Program-made: the position numbers and the translations under genes
In this document: positions 1-9,443 of the stretch, in pieces
How positions within the stretch are numbered: position 1 is the stretch's first letter
Layout: each line of letters begins with the position of its first letter
Notes under the pieces: model-generated
Told to the model about the DNA's origin: nothing
Databases searched by the model: none
What the model saw: only the letters and a program-made list of their open reading frames with translations
Assembly (NCBI GenBank): GCA_001574975.1
Contig: KQ965798.1
Location: forward strand, 61,397-125,396
DNA length: 64,000 nt
Reading direction: 5' to 3'
Source: Gonapodya prolifera JEL478
Lineage: Eukaryota > Monoblepharomycota > Monoblepharidomycetes > Monoblepharidales > Gonapodyaceae

Positions 1-92
1 TTTATTGCTGGAGAGCTTTTCGAAACAAAAGAGTCCCGGAATGTGGAAGATTTTTTACGTAGATACTACGCAGAACATGGTCTTGTTGAAAG

Positions 93-602
93 GTGCGTGT
101 AATCATTGATGGCTGGATTTGTTACATGTACATTTACACAAGAATGTGTCATTATTTCAGAACTCAGAGTGACAATGGTGGAGAATTCATCTCCAACAGT
201 CTTAATGAAATGCACGAAGAACTTGGCGTCGACATCTCTCATGGACGGCCATACCGTCCACAAAGCCAGGGCGTAATTGAGCGCCCTCACGGTACTCTTA
301 AGAAGAAATGGTGGGCTGGTATTCGCCAGGATGGAATTGACGTCTCCACCATCACTCTCGAAGAGGCAAATTGGCGGCTTCAGCAAGTGATCAATACATA
401 CAACCATGAGCGTCACTCTACAACAAAACATGTGCCCTACGTTGTTTTCAAAGGTCGGACCGATAACGCCTTTTTTCTCCCGACTTCCGCAAAGGAGCAT
501 TATCAAGGCGATAGGGTTCTTAGTCCTGCAGAGTATGCTGAAGTCCTTGCGGAAGTTGTTTCAAATACGAAATTGGCTGCAGCACGAATGGTGGCAAGGT
601 GA
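93..602 (+). CDS. Integrase catalytic-core fragment of the left-edge element
   Basis: A fragment of about 169 codons carries the second and third acidic residues of an rve-type integrase. Between them is the typical GRPYRPQSQGVIER block, where Gln/Gly precede the catalytic Glu. It is followed by the helical YNHERHSTTKHVPYVVFKGR segment usual after the core. The first Asp and the zinc-binding N-terminal domain would lie upstream of base 1. As part of a decayed mobile element it is unlikely to serve the host. Confidence 0.7.
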   Translation: MRVIIDGWICYMYIYTRMCHYFRTQSDNGGEFISNSLNEMHEELGVDISHGRPYRPQSQGVIERPHGTLKKKWWAGIRQDGIDVSTITLEEANWRLQQVINTYNHERHSTTKHVPYVVFKGRTDNAFFLPTSAKEHYQGDRVLSPAEYAEVLAEVVSNTKLAAARMVAR

Positions 603-657
603 GTTTGCATTTTTTTTCCCCTTGAATTGCAAATCTAACAGTTAGTACAGATCATTA

Positions 658-1092
658 TTGAAGATGAAGAGTAGGCCAACCGAATACCCTGTTGGGGCTA
701 CTGTTCTTGTTAGTAAAGACATCAACCGAAAAAAGTTCAAGAAGGGACAACTCCTTGGTGCAATTTGGATATACACCGCCTCTATTGTCAAATTGTCACC
801 GTCCAAGTATATGTACAAGATTCACTGGATCTCACCTGGTCCACTTGTTAAGGACGCTCCTGGGAAAGTTGCAGAGCGCTGGTACCACCAGAGGTATTTG
901 AAACTGGCACCGAAAGGGATGTCAACAGCAGACATTCTTAGTGGCCACAAGCAAATCAAAGGAGTCGACAATGCGAATGATAGCTTTGAAGTTGAAGCAG
1001 TCTTGGGTTACAAAGGAAAGGGTGCAACGCGGAGGTATTTGGTCCTCTGGAAAGGTTGGCCCCCATCTGCTGCTACTTGGGAGCCTACGTAA
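658..1092 (+). CDS. Chromodomain fragment of the left-edge element
   Basis: This segment of about 144 codons begins with a small beta-rich region of the kind found after integrase cores and ends in a chromodomain of about 40 residues. The domain opens with SFEVEAVLGY and closes with LVLWKGWPPSAATWEPT, which contains the aromatic-cage Tyr/Trp positions. In mobile elements such chromodomains can steer integration toward particular chromatin; that role is inferred from families. A closely similar chromodomain occurs in the minus-strand element at 4844-5143. Confidence 0.75.
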   Translation: MKMKSRPTEYPVGATVLVSKDINRKKFKKGQLLGAIWIYTASIVKLSPSKYMYKIHWISPGPLVKDAPGKVAERWYHQRYLKLAPKGMSTADILSGHKQIKGVDNANDSFEVEAVLGYKGKGATRRYLVLWKGWPPSAATWEPT

Positions 1093-1171
1093 GGCAGATT
1101 TCAACTCATATTATTTTTGAAACTCTGCTAATTCCTATTTCAGCTCCAATCTAGATTTTGACGTTTCTGAG

Positions 1172-2253
1172 ATGCAGTCAAAAGTTAAAGATCTATCGAA
1201 TCTCAGTGGCCCTGACATTGATTCAATCTTACGCCTTGCTAACCATGAGCTTGGTCTTGAAGATGCAGAAACAGATATGCTATTGGATGAAGATGATTCC
1301 GAAACTCCAATTGATGCTATTAAGCCAACAAATGGGACAACAAAATCATTTGTTAAAGTTGATAAGAGTGCTCATCAAGGCACTGAACATCAAAATTCCA
1401 TCCAACATATCGAGCCTTGGAAAGTTCCGAATTTTTATCATCTAAAGTCTTCTGGTCTGTCGACAGACATTTCAATGCCAATGGGTTCTGCAAGGAGAAG
1501 ATATCAGAGTGTTCCAATGCCTGATTCTAACCCTCTCAATGTTGTGGGAGAGGTTGACTTTTCCCTGCTTCTACCATTTTCAACAATTGTGCTCCCAGAC
1601 TNCTGTGGGATTACCACCTGTCGGATATGTCTTATCACATTTCACTGACAAAAAATATCAGCAATCAGATGGTGGCAATCTTCGCAATGTTTACAAGGAG
1701 GGCTCTGTCCACAAGAATTTTATGAAGAGTGCTACTTGGTTTATCATGCCCATAAACATCACCGAGACACACTGGTACCTGGTTCTGTACCATAAGGTGC
1801 ATGATACTTTTGTTGTGCTTGATTCTAGCAAAACACTTTGGGCACGACATCAAAAAGACGTTTTGAGATGTAAATGTTTTTTAAATGAGGCTGTTGGCCT
1901 CCACATTGGTGAGGAGGTAGGCATTCTTGTCTCAAAGGTGAGTGCTCTCCGCATTTTCCTAATTTTTGGTAATAACTGTTTGATGTTAGAGTTGGTACTT
2001 GCAACCTGATGGTTACAACTGTGGAGTCTTCACATGCATGGGAATTCTTTTTGCTTTGAGGAACTTTGCAACCATTGAAAGAATGTTCCAGGGGCAGGAT
2101 GTACCTCTCACAAGACCCTCTAAATATGAACTGAAACAATATCTCTTATTTTATTGCAGAGAGCTTTTTGCTTTCACAGGAATGCTTGGCACTCAAAATA
2201 GAAAGAGGCCAGATATTGGGGGTGGTCCTGACAATGTATTGATTATGATATAA
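1172..2253 (+). CDS. Ulp1-like (C48) protease region of the left-edge element
   Basis: The first part (1172-1648) is acidic and low in complexity and leads into the protease. The protease domain shows the C48 order: a His in MPINITETHWYLV, an Asp in DTFVVLDSSK and, at about 1999-2040, a Gln/Cys block QPDGYNCGVFTCMGI. The coding sequence is split by one or more short intron-like gaps. These proteases are de-SUMOylating or de-ubiquitylating enzymes in hosts and are carried by several eukaryotic DNA transposon groups. Same family as the region at 3716-4228 on the other strand. Confidence 0.65.
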
Positions 2254-2460
2254 ACTTTACAAGCCATACATAAAGAATAAGGACACTCTGTTCCAATGAT
2301 GTTACTAGTGCAATAAAAAATATATTGACCCTGTCAAACACAGTACAGCAGTTATAAATTTTGGGGATACCATGTATCAAGAAAGTGCAAACTAATTTAT
2401 TCATTTAACAATTTTTGTATCCCTCATGTTGTAAAATCAGAATCTCAAGTACTATTTTCA

Positions 2461-2510
2461 AAGGTGGGGGTGTGTCTCCAGGAGGTGGGGGTATGTCTCC
2501 AGGTGGGGGT
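2461..2510 (+). repeat. Short G-rich tandem repeat, about 2.5 units of 20 bases
   Basis: The unit GGTGGGGGTRTGTCTCCAGG occurs about two and a half times just inside the proposed right end of the left-edge element. Subterminal G-rich repeats of this sort are common near transposon ends. Confidence 0.6.
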
Positions 2511-2559
2511 GCGTAAGAATCATGACAATATTACCTGTATCTAACATGTGTACTTTAGA

Positions 2560-3670
2560 AACAACGTCAGATTCGCAAGCTCAGAAGTCCCGTTGCACTT
2601 CCTACCACCCATATTGTCAAACCCAATCACTTGGAGGCAGCTCTTACAGCCTTCACAACAAATCAAGGTGTGACCCAATCCATTTTCATCATTGATTTCC
2701 CAAGTCCTGATGACGCAGACAAATTGAGTCTGGTAAGTTTTCTGTGTGGGTTGCTTTGATTTTGACCCATTAACATTCTTGAAGTCTTTGGCACTGAGAT
2801 TACAAGCAAACCTGCGTGATCTCTGTCTAATTGCTCTCAACAAAGTTCTGAAGCAAGGCAGGGTACTCATTGAGGTAAGCTGTGTGCTTTTTTGTACTAT
2901 CACACATTACTGATACATGTTTATCAGCAAATCAACATGGCTGAATTTGGAGCTATGAAGTTCAACTACCAGACTGCCACCACTCCCACCTCAGCCATCA
3001 TCCATTTCACATCCCAGTCTGCCCCTGTCTCCAAAGGCAACCTTCCCAACAACAGCACACTGTTCACTGCCACAAACAATGTCACCCACTACACCGTTAC
3101 ATTGAAATCTCCAGCGCCGCTCAAATGGTCAGTTAGTTCTTCTTAGCACTGCACATGAGCTAATTTGAATCTGTTGGGCCATGCACAGTTCCCAATGCTG
3201 ATGATGTGGTGAGTTCTTTATTGTTCATTAGCCCTTGATTTGCTATTCTCACTTTGTACACATGACTTTTTGACAGAAATACGTAGTCCCATCTCAGTCC
3301 AAGAAGGGCAAGAAGAAACTCCTGTATTTTACATGGGAAGTACCCTCGGCACCGTGGATGGAACTCATCACCCTTGTAGGTAATCCTGGTGACTGCCAAG
3401 TGTAGGAACAGGCAGCGCAGCAACAGCATGCGCCCTCCTGGGTTGCACGTGCACTGCATGCTTTGATTGCAAGTTCTGGACCAACCTCCAGAAACACTTC
3501 CTCAACCTCGATAATATGGCACAGGATCACATGGGGAGGACATTGGAAAGGTGAGTGATAGTTTACATACATCCCTGGCCTCTGATTTCCTAACACACAT
3601 ACTGCTGGATTTATTCAGGACAAGGACGTCCTACGTTACACCATGTCCACTCAGTGTGCCCCAATCGACT
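2560..3670 (+). other. Unrecognised coding-like stretch, left part, interrupted at 3680 by the nested element
   Basis: Plus-strand open segments separated by short GT...AG-like gaps give a plausible protein. At about 2560-2735 it reads IVKPNHLEAALTAFTTNQ and IFIIDFPSPDDADKL. At about 2790-3140 there is NLRDLCLIALNKVLKQGRVL followed by FNYQTATTPTSAIIHFTSQS. At about 3280-3400 a lysine-rich piece, KGKKKLLYFTWEVPSAPWMEL, is seen. No family was recognised. The stretch stops exactly at the left end of the minus-strand element, and similar coding-like sequence resumes after 5541. It may belong to a larger mobile element or a captured host gene, so it is treated as a fossil. Confidence 0.35.
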
Positions 3671-3715
3671 CACCACTGGTGTCACGTTTTTTACACCCCC
3701 CACCTACCCCTTAAA

Positions 3716-4228
3716 TCAATGCAAGATGCACCTGTGAAATGATGTAAGGCTACCATAATCAGTTGACCAATTTGGATATATGTGCATCCAGAAAGTTAGC
3801 AAATCTAGTCTAGGTTTACCCCAGGAGTCCTGTTCTGCACGTTGGGGATAGACAGTTCTAAGGAATACATACATATCCTCTCTCCACCCTTTCCAAAAAT
3901 CGAAAGGATACATAGGGAGAGGTATCTGCACACCTTCAAAAATACACCGGAACAGTGATGGGTACCTCATAATGAACAGCAATGTAACACAGGAAAATAA
4001 TCCACAGCTATGTCCATCTCCCTGGTTCCAAAACATAGTCCAAACGCGATTTTGAGGCAATGGTGCTATTGCCAACATGAGAAGGTGGTTTAATGCATTG
4101 CGACATGCCTCCAAGTTGGCATTGTAATGGTGGGGATTGGCACTCCTATCCAGTGCATCTACCACCAGCGCATGTCTGTCTTTGTCCATCACAATAACAT
4201 ACCAGTGAAAATTTCTCTCAATGACCAT
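3716..4228 (-). CDS. Ulp1-like protease fragment of the nested element
   Basis: The frame reads RNFHWYVIVMDKDRHALVVD, giving the His and Asp of a C48 protease, then WNQGDGHSCGLFSCVTLLFI with the catalytic Cys, and ends with a helical tail. The order and spacing match the protease at 1740-2250. The region upstream (4189-4905 on the minus strand) is Pro/Ser-rich linker. Part of a decayed element. Confidence 0.65.
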   Translation of the reverse strand: MVIERNFHWYVIVMDKDRHALVVDALDRSANPHHYNANLEACRNALNHLLMLAIAPLPQNRVWTMFWNQGDGHSCGLFSCVTLLFIMRYPSLFRCIFEGVQIPLPMYPFDFWKGWREDMYVFLRTVYPQRAEQDSWGKPRLDLLTFWMHIYPNWSTDYGSLTSFHRCILH

Positions 4229-4843
4229 GAAAAAGTGATAGTTCGGAGATCCATTTGCAACTTGTCAACAAACTTGCGGCTCATCCACAAAATGAAGTTG
4301 TCAGTCAAATGGTTGGGGTTTTGAAATGGATAGATGGGTTGTGAGGAGAAATAGGAGATGGATGGCCGTTTTTGTTGCCTGTCCCACAAGGTGATAGCTG
4401 GCAATAGGAACAGATCTAGAATGACGTCACTCCAGCTCTGTGTTCCAGCAAGGTTGGATGCCTCCTCAAGAGCAGTACCTTCTGGAAACACTTTTCTTTA
4501 GACAAAATAATGCATGAGTTCAAGACTGGTCCTCAAAAATATGGATTAGCCTACCTTCTGAATTCATCCTCAAAGGCTGCCCTGTCCTGAGATGATATGT
4601 GGAGAAGGGAAGTGGCCATGAGGGATTGAAAGTTGATGCGTGGGTTTAGAGGCCAGTGGCAGTGGTGGTGCAATTGGGATGAACGGGTGCAATTTTGACC
4701 CCTTTGAGGGCTGGGCAGGGGATTTAGGGTCCAGGACAGCTGAATTTGTTGCTTTCAACAGGGTGGAAATTGCCGTGTTGGTATAGAACAATAGATCTGG
4801 TATGCACTCTTCAATATCCTCCAAGGGGAAATTAAACTTTGTT

Positions 4844-5143
4844 CTACATAGCACATAGGGATGGCCAGAAGGGAATGATGAATTTATAGGAGTAAGATTG
4901 TACATACCTTGGCTCCCATGTTGATGCAGAAGGTGGCCATCCCATCCACTTGACCAGGTACTGTCTCAACTGGCCAGCATCTCCTCTGAATCCCAGAATT
5001 GCTTCAACTTCAAAGTCCTCTACATCTCCAGGCAATGACAGTGTTGCCAGAGCAATGTCCTCCGTGGACATTGTTGCTGGGATGGCCTTGAGGTTTTGCT
5101 GGTGGAACCACCTTGGTGCTTGTGTGCCAGGTACATCATCCAA
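4844..5143 (-). CDS. Chromodomain fragment of the nested element
   Basis: The minus-strand frame contains DVEDFEVEAILGFRGD followed by YLVKWMGWPPSASTWEPR, a complete chromodomain with aromatic-cage positions. It closely matches the chromodomain at 1000-1092 (LVLWKGWPPSAATWEP), which shows that the two elements belong to one family. Part of a decayed element. Confidence 0.7.
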   Translation of the reverse strand: MDDVPGTQAPRWFHQQNLKAIPATMSTEDIALATLSLPGDVEDFEVEAILGFRGDAGQLRQYLVKWMGWPPSASTWEPRYVQSYSYKFIIPFWPSLCAM

Positions 5144-6699
5144 GTTGGGGCCCTAGTGAATCCATTGCAACTGGTACAGGTATTGTTCGCGGTTGACGTT
5201 GACTATTGTTGCCACATGAGCCAAGACTGGTCCTGGCTGTTTACAGAGACCCCAAACCACCTTGCAAACAAAAACTTGGTCTCCCATGCAGAGGTGCTGA
5301 GGGAGTTGGGCCATCTGATTCCAGGATCTACAACAAAGTCAGAATCATGGAAGGTACACACTCACTTCATCTAATGAGTGGAGCACAAGTGAGCCCCTTT
5401 GCTTTTTGTAGCTGTAGACAAGCCTGTTGTTGAGAATGTGGTACTTTATACACTGGAGTCAGACTACAAAGTTAGCAACATGGATGTCAAACCAGGAAGG
5501 AACACCAATCACCCCCCCTGGAGAGTGTAAAAAACGTGACACTTGCAAAGAGCAGTAACCTCTTGGATAAGAAAGTCACTGATATACCCTCCTCTCCCAC
5601 AGCACCGAATCCACTTATTGGGGTACCACCAGCTAGTGAGTTGGGTTCTGATTTTGATTTTTAGCCCTTTCATGTTAACAAATATTCTTTCTTCAGAGCA
5701 AGTCCAACTTCTATCCCATTGTCAAAATCATGAGTGTAGTTTGCAACATGCCTTCTTTGTCACTCACTGCACACCTACTTTAACAGGCTCTTCACAGAAT
5801 TCTCCTTGTGGTCATGGCCACCACCTGCAATGTAAGTCTATGATTGCATGTCAGCCACCACAACTCTGCGTTTTCACTTGTGTTCTGATTGACAGGAGGT
5901 GCTCAGTACCTTGATCTTGAGGCAGAAGTTGAAGGAGGTGAAGGGGGATCAGCAGGTATGCATCACAACTGTTGTTACTTGTATTAATTGGTCTAACTAA
6001 CTTCTACATTTTTCAGGTAGTATCACTGATGAAGAGACACCATCTGACAGGGATATGATTGATAATGGGGATGAAGGCAAAGGTGACCAAGAAGAGGACG
6101 ACCAAGGTGAGGGCGACTGAGGTGCGGGCAAGGGTGGGGATGATTACAAGGATGACAGCAAGGATGATGAGGACAAGAGCAACTACAACAGTAAGTTCAT
6201 TAGTTTACTTTGACATGGCTTTTCTTTTCTTATTTGACTTTGTTTAATTGCATGAAGATGCTCCAAAGCCTAAATCCATGCTGCACCTTGCCAGACCTCC
6301 CGCCCCCGCAGCCAGGCAAGCCCCCTGTTAGCGCGCAGACAAGACCAACCCAGGTGAGTACACTCTCTCACTACATGGTCTCTTATTACTGTCTTTATTT
6401 GACTAGAACCTAATCCAAAGCATCCACACCTTACACCAACATGCAGGGTGAACTGCTGTGGTCGTGGATCTACAAGTGGGAGGGGGGAAGGTAATGCAAG
6501 TGGGCAGTCACGTGGGAGTAGTAGGGGAAGGGGGAATGCAAGTGGGGTGGAGCCCAGAAGGGGTCAGAGCACTGGGTCGTCATAAGATTAAGGGTCATAT
6601 CATGGCATTGATCTTTACTGAAATTCATATAGTTTTGAAACAAAACGTTCATCTTCAATATTATGGATCTAGTGGTGGGTGTGGTAATTTACAGGGTGG

Positions 6700-6723
6700 T
6701 GTCACCCAGCCTGCTGGGTGACA
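6700..6723. repeat. Hairpin palindrome with transposon-like ends
   Basis: TGTCACCCAG and its exact complement CTGGGTGACA form a 10-base stem around a 4-base CCTG loop. Each outer end is TGTCA/TGACA, the same terminal pentamer as the inverted ends of the nested element. A further copy of the right-end motif, GTGTAAAAAACGTGACA, ends at 7023. Confidence 0.75.
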
Positions 6724-7006
6724 GCCACTTACATGGCTGTGAGGGGTGGAGTGTGGCACAGCAAGGATAGGGGCTGAGTGTGTGGCACAGTGCTGTTAAG
6801 GCGAGGCACCTTAGGTGGCACAGCATGGAACAGTTCCCTAGTATATATATTCTCCCCTGCAGGGCACAGCCCACGTTTGGCATCGTGGTCCTGCAGGTGA
6901 GACTATGTCACACCTACTATGTATGCTTTGTGTCACTCATATATGATCGTGGTCCTGCAGCACACAGGTCTCACAGAGCACCCCTAGGTTGGGTAGCAGG
7001 TGGGGT

Positions 7007-7023
7007 GTGTAAAAAACGTGACA
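7007..7023 (+). repeat. Third copy of the element terminal motif
   Basis: The 17 bases GTGTAAAAAACGTGACA are identical to the right end of the nested element at 5525-5541 and to the reverse complement of its left end at 3680-3696. It may mark the end of another, internally deleted copy beginning near the palindrome at 6700. No matching target duplication was seen. Confidence 0.65.
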
Positions 7024-8164
7024 TAGCACCAACAGCAGTTATGATTGATCATGCCTCAATTTATATGCCCTTTCAGCAGGTGAAAAGAAGAAGTCAAGTG
7101 GGCGGGATGTTTCCAATATTGGTAGGTGTCTAGTCAAATCTGTTGGTTTGCTATAATGCTGAGCACCTTTTCTTTCCAAAATTGGGAATAGAGGGAACAC
7201 AACCAGTGGCATCTGATTATGAAGTTTGTTCAACCACACCCACATTTGACTTCCCAAGCCCTGCCAATATTTAGACAAGGTTTTGTTCAAAGCAGAACTG
7301 TCAGGACCATCAAGTACACTTGGAAAGCACTGTGGGAAGAGATGGCATACTGCTTGACTCTTTTGACAAATCCAGCATTTGGCATTTCTGGATTGCCCCC
7401 AACAGGTCATGCCCAATGGTCACTTTGTCTTTGAGAGCTGATGTTTGGGTCCGCCTCTTATCAGATGCTGAACAAGACAGCAAATCAGCAATTTTGGAAA
7501 GTAGGCTGGTACAGCATTCTGGATGTGAGCCAGGAAAGGTTGGAAAGAGCAAACAGTGGCCCACTTTTGTGGGGAAAGATTGGTACTATATTGACTCTCA
7601 TGGTGTGATCGTCAGACATGAGGCGGCAGAGGTGGTGACGTTGATCAGCTACAAGGAGTACTACCTCCACTGTGGCTTCTCATTGAGGAGGTGAATTATG
7701 AATTCCTTGAGGAATAATGTCATTATTGGCAATCAAAATAGCATGTTGTCTTGGCTGAGAAAACTCCAGCATGGAGAAGTTCGGTCAATAAGTGCGCTGT
7801 CTCATCAGATTGTACCTGACAGCGGACAGAACACCATAGCAGAGTTTGAGTCCAAGCTTCCCTCCAAGCAGACCCTGTTGTTAGAGGTGTTTGATCAGTA
7901 CCTGAAGTCTCTTGGACGCGACTTTGTGGAGCTCCTCAGATTCTACGACCACCCCTATTTCCATACTCTCAAACTACAATTGTATGGCCATGTGCAGCAG
8001 GGACAAATGGGAATCAGGTTGATGGACGGTCGAAGCAACAGAAGAAGAACGGTCACTTCTCCCGACAAATCCCCTTTAAGTGTGATATGGCGCACGAGTA
8101 CCACTCCTCTGCACTGTGTTCGTCTTGTCACAGGTATTTGCAACCCCAAGTCGTGACCAACTAT

Positions 8165-9440
8165 GTGCGCAGCAACACTGCAAAGTGGAGAATCTGACCT
8201 TGGGCGTTAAAGTGGTGTTCATTCAAGCAAATCACTTGGAATCGCAACACGAACGCGATACAAAATATCATGTACATTTACGCCCATACAGTCGTCACAG
8301 GACATCGCCCCCCCGGTTACCGCCCTCCACCAAAAGGTCTCAGGTCATGGTGATGACCCCGTGATTTGTTGCCACCAGCAGTTGGTGGAGTGGGTGCGAA
8401 TGCGCACTGAGAATGGGAAATGGACATGTGGCCAAATTTAATATCAGCGGTGGGCGGGGTTGCCATGGCACCGCCACTATCCTCCGTTGAGCACGATTGT
8501 TGTATGTAAACATTTCTATGACAACCTTCACAAAAAGGAGGTCGGCCTTTCAACATTCACCAATCCACCAACACATGATTCGGGGAGGTGAGCGCACCGC
8601 GCGTCGCCAGCATCAAGCAGCAAGCATCAGAAACTCGTGCGTCTTCATTTCATCCAACGTTTTCCTGCTTTCCCTCTCACCTTCACTCGCAGTCAACCAC
8701 CGTCAAAGACGCGTCGAGGTCAGAGGAATCATTGCCAGCGCAGAGGATGCTGGTAAGTCCAGGCAATTATGACACCATATACCCTCCACGCCCACTTAGA
8801 AACGAGGTGAGTCGTCCGAGTGGGGTTTACTCTTACCCCCATCTCCAGACTTACCAATCACTCCACTTCTTCTCAGGGATAAGTGACGTTCGGACGCAAG
8901 AGGCACTCTTCCGCTTTGTCGGGATGCCGGTAATGTGGCAGCGCTCCAGCGCCTCCCACCTCGTCGTCCTCTTCGTGGGCAAGTTTTGGGGTGCTATTGC
9001 GAGCGGGGTCCACGTCGCACACCCTGGGCACTCTCGTAGCTCGGTGTCTGGCTTCAGAATGGCGAACTGGCTCGCACTAGTTCGCCTCTGCTTGTGTATC
9101 ACTTGAAAGTTTCAAGTACACTCCACCCTTCTCCTTCTCCGTCATTCAAATCGACACAACCGCGTTCTCCTGAGTCCGTCCTTATTGTGAAGGTACACCG
9201 CTCACTGCCATGATAAGCCCTCGACGGATACGTTCTGTACGTGAATGATGTCTTCATACTTTGTAACGAGCATTCAAAGACCAAAACATATGTACCCCCC
9301 AAAAGAATTTCGGTTTCCTTGACCGCTCCACCCATGAAAAGTCCAGCGGTGGACTACCCTATCCACCGACCACCGGCCACCGCTTACAGGCGCACTCGGA
9401 CGACCCCTACATTCGCCGAAACCCCGTCTGATCCACCTCG
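8165..9440. other. Intergenic stretch, no supported gene
   Basis: Open frames at 8588-9106 (plus) and 8317-8556 (minus) have Ser/His/Pro-rich composition and match nothing recognised. The right part, 9241-9440, lies just downstream of the large minus-strand gene and probably includes its 3' UTR. Confidence 0.4.
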
Positions 9441-9443
9441 ACC

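Larger units (their letters stand above)
1..2527 (+). mobile_element. Integrase/chromodomain/Ulp1-protease element, Ginger-like, 5' truncated by the window edge
   Basis: Three coding parts lie in order on the plus strand. At about 93-602 is a DDE integrase core: the second catalytic Asp is in SDNGGEF and the Glu in GVIERPHG, with exactly 35 residues between them, the D-35-E spacing of retroviral-type integrases. At 658-1092 is a linker ending in a chromodomain with FEVEAVLG and LVLWKGWPPSAATWEP. At about 1172-2253 is an Ulp1-like C48 cysteine protease with a His in ITETHWYLVL, an Asp in FVVLDSS and a Cys in DGYNCGVFTC. An integrase joined to a Ulp1-type protease and lacking any visible reverse transcriptase fits Ginger-type DNA transposons better than LTR elements, but a remnant of an LTR or Polinton relative cannot be excluded because the 5' part lies outside the window. 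The right end is placed at a diverged terminal motif (TGACA at 2523-2527). It looks decayed, with a few breaks, and contains one N. Confidence 0.7.
3680..5541 (-). mobile_element. Nested Ginger-like element with chromodomain and Ulp1 protease, bounded by inverted ends
   Basis: The left end starts TGTCACGTTTTTTACAC at 3680 and the right end finishes GTGTAAAAAACGTGACA at 5541, a perfect 17-base inverted pair. The termini fit the TGTNR...YNACA pattern reported for Ginger-type transposons. Flanking bases are CTGG on the left and CTTG on the right, which could be an imperfect 4-base target duplication. On the minus strand, inside, are a chromodomain (4844-5143) and then a Ulp1-like protease (3716-4228). 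No integrase core was found inside, so it is internally deleted or non-autonomous, and it looks decayed. It is inserted within an unrecognised coding-like stretch. Confidence 0.65.
5545..8160 (+). other. Unrecognised coding-like stretch, right part
   Basis: Coding-like plus-strand sequence resumes after the nested element and runs to about 8156. Visible blocks are a Ser/Pro-rich piece (5545-5640), a very acidic piece at 5900-6120 with many Asp/Glu/Gly codons, an Arg/Gly/Ser-rich piece around 6440-6600, and two better-ordered blocks. One, at 7440-7690, contains LSLRADVWVRLLSDAEQDSK and WPTFVGKDWYYIDSHGVIV. The other, at 7698-8156, contains LLEVFDQYLKSLGRDFVELL and YDHPYFHTLKLQLYGHVQQG. No family was recognised. 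Position next to transposon ends suggests a mobile-element protein. Treated as a decayed fossil. Confidence 0.35.

Noticed and set aside
8588-9106. Plus-strand frame of 172 codons
   Set aside because: No recognisable domain, and mixed Ser/His/Arg composition; no support as a gene.
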